This document shows positions 56,527 to 64,000 of a stretch of 64,000 bases of DNA, piece by piece. The DNA lies in the NCBI GenBank assembly GCA_019137255.1, contig WPDH01000361.1, positions 1-64,000 of the forward strand. The letters are read 5' to 3'. A program made the position numbers and the translations under genes. The stretch comes from Corinectria fuckeliana. Taxonomy: Eukaryota; Ascomycota; Sordariomycetes; Hypocreales; Nectriaceae. The stretch's first letter is position 1. The number at the start of each line of letters is the position of its first letter. The notes below the pieces were generated by a model. It saw only the letters and a list, made by a program, of their open reading frames with translations. It was not told the DNA's origin and did not search any database.

Positions 56527-58058
56527 CGCTAGTAGAGTGTAGTTGTGGATGCGATGTAACGTGTAACGGCAGATGCGTGCCTTGGTGGAACGAGTGAACA
56601 GGAGCCAAGAGAGAACGGCTTGGGACAATGATGCTGTGAGCGAATGGATGGGATGCCCGCTACTGGAGGTGAGTGTCCAGATGAAGAGATATTCAGGGCC
56701 TCATTTATCATCTTTGGCCGAGTGGAACCTGAACCAAGACATCGGAGACAATAATGGCATCTTGCCATGGCCCCGTGGCTGAGGTTCCAAGCCAGTAGAT
56801 TTGCGCACAAGGTGACGACGCATCACGCATGTAGCCTCGATTAACGCCGAAAACGTCGTCCGCAGTACTCTACATTGTCTGTGGATAATTGTGGCAGGGC
56901 TTCCTCTACACCGCCTGATGCTCTCAACGGCGACGATCCGCCAACCCGTCACTATGTCAGTCTCGAGATGGTAGCGAAGCACGTGTAGGTACAAGGCCAG
57001 GAAGACCCCCAGTCCGTTCCCCGAGATCGACAAGACCGTCCCGTATTGAGCGGCCCTGCAAGGAGGTGCTTGGCTCCCATCGGGGCGATGTTTGAGATAA
57101 ACCGGGGGAGTCCTCGTCAGGGCCGTGGCTGAAGCCATCCGCCTAAGCCTCCGTCACCGCAAGCCCATCCCAGCGTGCCTCGTACATCAGGTCGCCAAGA
57201 AGAATAAGGTTAAAAATAAAGCTGATGCAGTCTAGCAGGCATTCTATTCCGACCCGCTTCAGCCCTCGTCTGTTTCTAATTGCGAGAGCCTTGTGCTTTG
57301 TGTCGCGTGTGCAGCTCTGATAGGCGGCGTTGAACTTATCTCAATTGCCAAGCATTTTCCGGGTGGCTATGGCCCCGGACACGATAAAGCAGACCCTGGA
57401 TATGGCCGTGTGTCCTTGATCTCAACCTTTGAACTTGGCTGCTGGACCTGGCATTAGTATCTTGTGGAAAAAGATGCAACACTCGGCATGACGCGGCCTG
57501 AGGTTTCCTCCGCGGCTGAGGTTTCCTCCGCGGCTGAGGTTTCCTCCGCGGCAATCGCCTGTCGTGCCATGTGTAAGGATTCCAGAAACGGCGCCAGAAG
57601 GCCCGGCAGTCGGCGAACTGAATGGTGGCATACGACGTGTTGCTATTCCTGCAAGGTAGCGCCTCGGCCTGATACAGCGCCTCCTCTTGGCAGCTGGACA
57701 GAACAGGAGAGGCTGAGTTTCAGATGGACGAGTGTGAGGCCATCGACACCGAGTTTACAGCGTAGAAGTTTGGTCAGAACAAGAAAAGAACCCTTGGATA
57801 GGATATAGCGAGGAATGACGCGGTCTACTTGAGGTTGCAAAACCAGTCAGTTTGCGTAACCTTTGTTTTATAATAAATAGGAGAGAAACCCCATATGCTC
57901 CCCAAGTGCACTTGCTAATCTCATCACTCTCAACCTATCTTTCGCTTCTTGTCTCGTCTTCCAAAGCCGGCATTGCATCCGCTACAACAAACATTTTGCA
58001 CTACGATCGCTCGAACTCGGCTGTTACCTTCGTTCCAGAAGCCACTATAACCTTGAAC
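56527..58058. other. Intergenic with small tandem repeat
   Basis: The upstream flanks of the divergent MFS and glycerate kinase genes. Frames of up to 145 codons lack motifs. A three-unit 18-bp tandem repeat lies at 57500. CT-rich sequence and a TATA-like TTTTATAATAAATAG at about 57865-57880 precede the kinase start. Confidence 0.5.
57500..57553. repeat. 18-bp tandem repeat, three units
   Basis: The unit GAGGTTTCCTCCGCGGCT occurs three times head to tail (the last unit ends in A). Each unit holds the near-palindrome CCTCCGCGG. It lies about 560 bp upstream of the glycerate kinase start. Copy number could vary between strains; function unknown. Confidence 0.85.
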
Positions 58059-59258
58059 ATGGCCATTCAGGTTGACGAACTTAGCATGAGGATCCTGATC
58101 TGTCCCTCCGGCTTCAAAGGCAGCCTAGACCCGGGGACAGCGGCCGACTGTATCGAGGCCGGCATTCTAGCCGTCGAACCTCGTGCTGTGGTTCGCAAAG
58201 TACCCCTCGTCGACGGAGGCGAGGGCTTCACGCGCGCCCTCGTTGCTTCGACACAAGGAACCATCCACCATGTTCCCGTCATGGGCCCCGTGGGCGACCC
58301 AACAGACTCCTTCTTCGGCATCCTCGGCTGCAGTCCTGGCGACCCATGCACTGCTGTTATCGAGATGGCGGCTGCCGCAGGACTCAGCTTGGTGCCCTCT
58401 GACCGACGCTCCCCGGGCTGTACCACGACCTTTGGCGTGGGCGAGCTTATACTCGCCGCTCTCGATGCTGGCGCGAATCGAATATTGATTGGCTGCGGGG
58501 ATTCGGGGACGTGTGATGGCGGCGCAGGAATGCTTCAGGCATTGGGCGCCCGACTTCTCGATGGCAACGGAATATCCCTTCCTGCAGCTGGAGGCGGGGA
58601 CTCGCTTCTGAATCTTGCCTCCATTGACCTGTCTTGCGTCGACGACCGCGTCAGGAAGACAGACATCGACGTCGCCGTGAACTGGCACAACGTCCTCTGC
58701 GGCGCCGACGGCGTTGCCAACATCTTCGGCCCGCAGAAGGGAGCGACTCCGGAGCAGACGCAGTTACTCTCGCTCGCCATGGAAACGTTTGCTGAAGTCT
58801 CTAGCCGGATACTCGGTGACGATGGAGTCCGGCTTAACCCAGGGGGTGGTGCGTCTGGCGGCCTCGGCACAGGTCTTCGCTTGGTCGGAGCACGACTGCA
58901 GCCCCGGTACGAGATGGTGATGCAGTACGTCAACTTGGTGGGCATTTTCGACGACTGCGACCTTGTCTTGACGGCCGAGGGTGGCATCGACGACCAAACA
59001 CCCCGAGGCAAGATCCCGGCCGAAGTGGCCCGGCTGGCGAAGAAGCACAACTTGCCGGTGATTGCTATCGCGGGGACCATCGGCCCTGGCGCGAGAGTCA
59101 ACTACGACATTGGGATTGATGCGTTCACGTGTATCATCCAGCGACCGATGACGCTGGACGATGCTGTTGGCGAGGCGGAGAGGATGACCAAGGAGAGTGC
59201 GGAATCTGTAATGAGAATGGTAGAAGTGGGACGGATGCTTGGGAAACGCCGCTGGTGA
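58059..59258 (+). CDS. Glycerate kinase (bacterial GarK/GlxK type)
   Basis: A single exon of 399 aa, near the usual 375-400. The enzyme phosphorylates glycerate with ATP, linking glyoxylate/tartronate or serine breakdown to glycolysis, probably in the cytosol. Conserved segments appear in order: ILICPSGFKGSLDPGTAADC (31 onward from the second Met), VPLVDGGEGFTRAL, EMAAAAGLSLV, CGDSGTCDGGAGMLQALGA, NVLCGADGVANIFGPQKGAT, GGASGGLGTGLRL and TAEGGIDDQTPRGKIPAEVA. These define the class I glycerate 2-kinase family, not the GLXK-like class of yeast. The ATG at 58059 (MAIQVDELSMRILIC) was chosen; a second Met at 58086 is also possible. The lack of introns and the bacterial-type fold leave old lateral transfer open, but the family is widespread in ascomycetes. 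Confidence 0.93.
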   Translation: MAIQVDELSMRILICPSGFKGSLDPGTAADCIEAGILAVEPRAVVRKVPLVDGGEGFTRALVASTQGTIHHVPVMGPVGDPTDSFFGILGCSPGDPCTAVIEMAAAAGLSLVPSDRRSPGCTTTFGVGELILAALDAGANRILIGCGDSGTCDGGAGMLQALGARLLDGNGISLPAAGGGDSLLNLASIDLSCVDDRVRKTDIDVAVNWHNVLCGADGVANIFGPQKGATPEQTQLLSLAMETFAEVSSRILGDDGVRLNPGGGASGGLGTGLRLVGARLQPRYEMVMQYVNLVGIFDDCDLVLTAEGGIDDQTPRGKIPAEVARLAKKHNLPVIAIAGTIGPGARVNYDIGIDAFTCIIQRPMTLDDAVGEAERMTKESAESVMRMVEVGRMLGKRRW

Positions 59259-60302
59259 TATATGTTGAAACGAGTTATGTAGAATTAATCTGATTACGTT
59301 TGACATCGATGAAACGTTGCTTCATCTTGCCAACACCTAGTTGTCACATGCATTTGGTATTGGAGAGCTGAGATCGAAATCAAGAGCAGATCCGAGTGCA
59401 GGCCTCCTTCCACGAAACCCGGGTCTCTATTTCGAGCCTCGATCTGAATACGTCGTTCTGGTTGCCGGAACCGCAGGCCGGGCTACAATGGTAAGGGAAT
59501 CGATGCAGATGAGAAAAAGGAGGTTGTGATCATTTCAGCTTGAATCTAGCTGTAGCCATAGGCTTGGTACCAAAGATAACCCGGTGGATATGAGGCTATG
59601 TGGGTATACATCTCCCCGGTTCAGCAGTTAAGAATCCTGGTTCAGTGTCATATGAGCGCTCTAAAAGCTTTTGCCGTAGTCTGGAAAACTGTAAGTTTAG
59701 ATTTCGTTGCCATGCAGCGAGGCTACCCAGTATGCTATGACAATCCCTCTGTTAGCCAGACATAGCCGTGAACGGGCAGCTATGGAAGACTGACCTTAGG
59801 ATCTCCGACTAAAGAGTTCAGTCAACTTTTATGGTATATATCAAGTCTAAAAAGAAGCCTTGTGAAGACAAAACAAAATAGACGGGTGTGCCTTCCGCAT
59901 GGGCTTTAACAAGACCAAGTTAAGGGACTCAGATCTTAGCGCAGTCTTAGCGATACAGGTACGACTAGGTACGCATTGTCAGTTACGAGTCTTCTGGCAA
60001 GTCCTGGGATAGGGGACTGCAAGTTATTTAAGTAGGTCTTCAAGCTGAGCCTTCTAAGCGGGAAGTACTCATTTTAGGCAAGGGGTCAGAGCAGACTAAT
60101 GCCCCCAGCACAACCGGATATTACTAACAATTTAACGAAACGTTTATTCATGTTACTGTTGGAGCTACTGAGGCTATACATTAAAATCTATCCATGTATT
60201 ATACAATCCAAGTCATTAAGGTCGGTCCTGTGTCGTAATCACTACAAGAGCGCAGACGCACTGTCCCTTTACGGGCAGGCATACTCTGGCTCTCAAACTC
60301 TC
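59259..60302. other. Intergenic, no gene seen
   Basis: A 1 kb gap between convergent genes. Frames are short and motif-free. AT-leaning near 60110-60200, consistent with 3' UTR sequence. No RNA gene recognised. Confidence 0.5.
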
Positions 60303-61808
60303 TCAAACTCCGTGGAACACCTTGACAACACCAGCCGCAGATCGTTCCGAGCCCGTTTCGTCATCTCGCGACCCGCTATGTAGACTCACGTCTTTGTTGC
60401 CGGCGCTCAACTCGGCAGGGATACATCCCGGCGGCGAACGTCGCTCCTCGGGCGTGGCCTCTTCGCTGCGGACCTCGACCTCGTGGCGCTGGTAAATCTT
60501 CAGCGGCATCGAGTACGTCGTGTTGATCTGCTCCTCGCTGTCCAGGCGGTGGATGGTGGTGTCGCCGGCGCGCACGGCGGACCGCGGCCCGTGGCTGAAG
60601 TCGGAGCGGAAACGGGTCGACACGTTCGTGGAGCGCTTGTTGGAGTAGCCGGCGAAGGACTTGAGGCTGGGGAAGACGCGGCGCAGCAGCGTCCAGATGT
60701 AGGGGAGGTTGGCGGTGATGAGGGCGGTGGAGGACTCGCGGATGTACCAGAAGGTCCAGTTGGAGCCGAAGGGCTCGTTGAAGCTGTAGAACTTGTTGAG
60801 GATGGCCGAGAGAATCTAAAGCGAGGGTCAGTTGGTGTCACGGTTCCGTGCGTAGGCGTGGACGTACGGTGAAGGCACCCATCGCGAAGACGGCGATGAG
60901 AACCGCTTTTCTCTTGGTGGGCAACTGGGACTTGAGGAATATCGGCATCGGGATAGCGATGATCATGATGTCGGACGAAATGTTGAGGACCGCATTGGTG
61001 ATGAGGTGGTTCGTGGCAGCGGAGCATTGAGCTAGACACACGTGTCAGGAACGGCATTCAATGTGGTTTCAAGTGAGGCCCAAATGGGGAGCGCCAAAGA
61101 GTATCAGGGGGCTGGTAGAGACTTACTGCTAGGCGTGGGAACGGCCCAGTAGTTGTGAAAGGGCCGGCACCAAACGCCGAGGTACAGGATCTCCATAAGA
61201 ACGAGGCCCCCGGCAACATATCCGGCGACAATCTTGACGGCCAGATTCTGCTTCAAACTCATGCTGTCGGGGTGTTAGATGGCATGTCCATGACAAGTGT
61301 AGCGGAGCGGGACCACGAACGTCAATCGGTTGTACATGAGCAGCAGGCAGGACTTGGTGGTCCAGATGGTGATGATCTGCATCTGCTCGACAACCAGGAC
61401 CCATTTAGAGCCCTTGATGCGCTCGCGGATGTTGGCAGGCGTGAGGTCGGTGTCGGCGTTGGGGTCAATCAGATTGGTGCTGGTGTGCGAGACGATGCTC
61501 ATGCCGACCATCAAGACGGTATCAGATACCTAGGAGCAGGTTAGAACACGGTTCCGGCGAGCAAGGGCGGGCGTGGGAGCTGGTTGTGACGGACCATTGC
61601 GAGCAGCATCAAGTAATCTTCAAGCTGCAGCTTCTTGAACTCGCCCAGCAGCATCTTTCGAGAAACCCTAGACGAATGTAAGTACACACACAGCCAGCCA
61701 GCCAGCCAACGGGGGTCCCCATTATCCAGACAACACGTACATCCTGGCGATGACTATCGCCCACGTGAGGGCGTACCACGTCCATATCTCCGCTACAAAG
61801 GCCGTCAT
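60303..61808 (-). CDS. SAT4-family rhodopsin-like integral membrane protein
   Basis: Exons on the minus strand are 61741-61808, 61595-61667, 61321-61529, 61127-61263, 60868-61031 and 60303-60815 (introns 72, 65, 57, 95 and 52 bp); 387 aa. Seven hydrophobic helices, as in the fungal SAT4/rhodopsin-domain family often called Pth11-like without the CFEM part. Typical blocks: QLEDYLMLLAMVSDTVLM, YLGVWCRPFHNYWAVPT, TQCSAATNHLITNAVLNISS, DIMIIAIPMPIFLKSQLP and FWYIRESSTALITANLPYIW. A long polar tail (about 140 residues, Arg/Glu/Ser-rich) should face the cytoplasm. Related proteins are proposed surface sensors; no ligand is known. The predicted N-terminus (MTAFVAEIWTWYALTWAIVIARM) is short, so an upstream exon is possible but none was seen. 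All splice phases close. Confidence 0.9.
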
Positions 61809-64000
61809 GGTTGATGCGATGCGACGTGATGTTGGGAGACAGCGCTCTACTGGAAGGGGGGACGGCGGGATCACGCCTCGAGGTCAATGGCGGGGGATCG
61901 TCAGCATCAGGCCAAAGCGTCGAAGAGGCGAAGCCGCGCAAGGAAAGGATGAGCGTCAGAGAAGGTCGCGCATTGCCCCTCGTCTTAGTTTGCGTGGGAG
62001 AGGGAGTAGAAAAGCAAATGGCAAGTTTGACAGCAACAAGCAAGCAAGCAACAGGGAAGGACAGGACAGGATAGCGGAGGAGAAGGGGAGGGGGGGGATC
62101 GATCGTGGAGGGGGCGAGGAGGATGGCGGCTTTGCTTTTATTAGGAGCCAACAAGTGTGTGAGTGAGTGAGTGATGGTCTAGCCCGTGGGAGGAGTGTGT
62201 GCGTATGGAGACAAACACAGACTTGACTTGGAAGTGCTTAGTTGAGTGGATTCAACTCCAGTGATTCACTGGAGCACGCTTGGAAGCGGACGAAGTGGAT
62301 GGCCCGTAGGGACCCGCGATGCCGTCAGGGGAAAGGACCTTAGCAGGGAGACGTAAGTTCTTACATTGTCCAGACAGATCCAGAGAGTGAGACATGGCCG
62401 TCCTGCGGTTGCGGGTTGCTAGTTAGTCCCGCATCAACCTTCCCTTCTAGTGCTGGAGGCCGGACATTTTGTTGTCTTGGCTGGGTCTTGGGCCTTTTCT
62501 TTGGCCATCTGGTAGGTAGGGGGGGGGGGAAAGCAAACCCTTGGCTATCCGGTCTCCGACGGGGGGGGAAGGGGGGCGTGGAGAAATCGGGTTTGCGGCC
62601 GTGGATGAGGCGTGGAGGCGCGGAGGCGTGGAGACGTTCGCGTGGGTCTCACGACTCGAGTCAGCTCAGCCCAGGTGGATTGGATCGCTTTTGCAAGGAT
62701 GCCGAGTCAGGTCGTCTGCATGGCATTTCGTGGATTACTCCATCCAAAGGCTCAGTGAGTGAGTGAGTGACGAGTCTGCTGATAACTCTTCATTGGCGGC
62801 ACTCACTGCAGGGAATAAGGGAGCAAACCACCGGCGAATACCTAACACATACACAAAAGCGCCTCTTCGAGAAAGCCTTGGCCCTTGACAGGCTCGACAT
62901 CCGTACGTACATGTAGATAGCGATGGTGGAGGGGGCATCAATTGGTGCAACGGGCTTCCCCAGCCGTGCAATGAGATTTGAGAATGACAAGACGGAAAAA
63001 GTGACAGCAATGCCCATCCCTGCCGTCGTCGTCGGAGCTGGAAGATAGCGCCCAGGGGGTCGACAGGGGGGCTCAGAGACAGACAGCGGAACACAGCAGA
63101 TCCAACCGAAGCAGACGCCTTTACAGCAAGTTGACGATGGCGCCAGTCCGCCGCACCGGGCCTCATCGGCCATGCCATTGGTCCACCCACAGAACACAAG
63201 GAGGGGGGGGGGGGACCCCTAATGAGACCCAGGCTGGCGAGGCACCTACATAGCGCGATATCTCTCAGCACGTCGAACTCGGTTCGCTTCGACGCTTTGT
63301 TGCAGTACCGACCTACCTACCTAGGTAGTTAATCGCGTACCTAGGCTACCAAGTAGCGTGGTCCCGTCTGTATCCGGAGCTAGGTTGGCAAGGAGAAAAG
63401 AAAAAGACTCGCACTACTGCAGGGCTGCTGCAGAAACTGACGCAGATATGTCATCGGAAAACGTGGCTCGACGCTTCGATAGCGCCCAAGAAGCACGAAT
63501 CGCGAGAGAAGCCGAGAGACAGGGAGCCTACCTAACCTACCCATGCATTCAAGGGAACGGTGATAGAACTTCCCTTTCAACGCCTCCACCCCAGTCATTG
63601 GATATCATAAACTTACATCATTTAGTATATGGAACCTCGACGGTGGGGGGTCGGTTGCAGAGCCCGGCGCCCGCCAGACATTGCCTCTCTCACTCAACAC
63701 CGAATTATGTCTTTCGTCTGTCGTCACTCGTCACTCGTCAGCAGGGAAATCTCCTCCTGGCCGGCCCTGGAGCCAACCACCCATGTGAGGATCACCCCTG
63801 GAACACCGCATTTGGGGACACCGGGTCGCGCCCCTCTCGCCTCCCCTGCTCCCACGCGACGTCTCGGAGATATACCACAAAAAGGAAGAAGAAAGAAAGA
63901 AAGAAAAAGAAGCCCTTCCATCGCCCATGCAGGTCTGGTCTGGTCTGGTCTGGTCTGTACCTAGGGCGTAACTTATCTAAAGGGGGGGGGGGGGGGTCCG
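61809..64000. other. Low-complexity intergenic end of window
   Basis: The promoter side of the SAT4-like gene, then 2 kb without coding signal. Simple sequences are frequent: GTGAGTGAGTGAGTGA near 62158-62175 and 62754-62770, G-runs at 62520-62529, 62562-62577 and 63203-63213, ACCTACCTACCTAGGTAG at about 63311-63329, GGTCT repeats at 63932 and a terminal G-run at 63982-63997. Frames of up to 178 codons over this stretch have no motif. Confidence 0.5.
63932..63957. repeat. GGTCT pentanucleotide microsatellite
   Basis: Five tandem GGTCT units followed by GTACCTAGG. Simple repeat, no function implied. Confidence 0.8.

Noticed and set aside
62735..63271. A 178-codon minus-strand open frame near the right end
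   Set aside because: It is Cys/Ser/Pro-rich, spans homopolymer G-runs and shows no family pattern.
1..64000. tRNA, rRNA and CRISPR arrays
   Set aside because: Looked for by eye on both strands; no cloverleaf-like A/B-box pairs, rRNA-like blocks or regularly spaced identical repeats with unique spacers were recognised. A dedicated tRNA scan was not possible.

Overview
The window looks like a piece of a filamentous ascomycete genome (Pezizomycotina, probably Sordariomycetes; inferred, not proven). The reasons are short GT-AG introns of about 50-200 bp with CTAAC-like branch sites, fungus-restricted families (SAT4 membrane proteins, pisatin-demethylase-like P450, LaeA-like methyltransferase, TRI12-like MFS, PDR-type ABCG pump, ankyrin/CorA-like proteins), and AT-only blocks with the TpA-rich look of repeat-induced point mutation (RIP). 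Splice junctions were placed by hand from frame continuity and consensus; every multi-exon model given as intact closes to a whole number of codons.

Layout. 1-2.35 kb: RIP-type AT block plus a decayed NLR N-terminal domain. 5.0-7.1 kb: Na+/phosphate symporter. 7.7-8.4 kb: broken membrane-anchored beta-propeller lectin. 9.9-15.3 kb: PhzF-like protein without the usual catalytic Glu, D-2-hydroxyacid dehydrogenase, DUF1275 membrane protein, NTM1-type protein N-terminal methyltransferase. 17.6-23.2 kb: cytochrome P450 and LaeA-like methyltransferase, divergent across 1.65 kb. 23.7-25.3 kb: CDC123-like pseudogene. 25.4-34.5 kb: one large ankyrin/CorA-like gene cut in two by a 3.9 kb Mutator-like element (MULE). 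35.7-40.0 kb: transcription-factor-like gene, aldo-keto reductase, broken APH-type kinase gene. 42.9-51.1 kb: short Zn2Cys6 gene, PDR-type ABC transporter and TRI12-like MFS pump. 52.7-61.8 kb: nuclear-looking orphan gene, DHA1 MFS transporter, glycerate kinase, SAT4/rhodopsin-type membrane protein. The last 2.2 kb is low-complexity intergenic DNA.

The most interesting locus is 29124-33045. The MULE has 89-bp terminal inverted repeats differing at two sites, each carrying two copies of a 16-bp perfect palindrome, and a 9-bp target duplication lying in frame in an ankyrin codon run. Its interior is almost pure A+T, yet one plus-strand frame can be followed for about 940 bp without an indel and still shows the outline of a MULE transposase, with Gln/Trp-type positions now stop codons. 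The host gene is otherwise undamaged: both halves are open, and all eight downstream introns keep phase (1,566 codons including stop if the element and one target copy are discounted).

As a neighbourhood this is accessory, secondary-metabolism/efflux-flavoured DNA with heavy decay. At least four other genes carry stop codons explicable by C-to-T or G-to-A changes. No tRNA, rRNA or CRISPR array was recognised.
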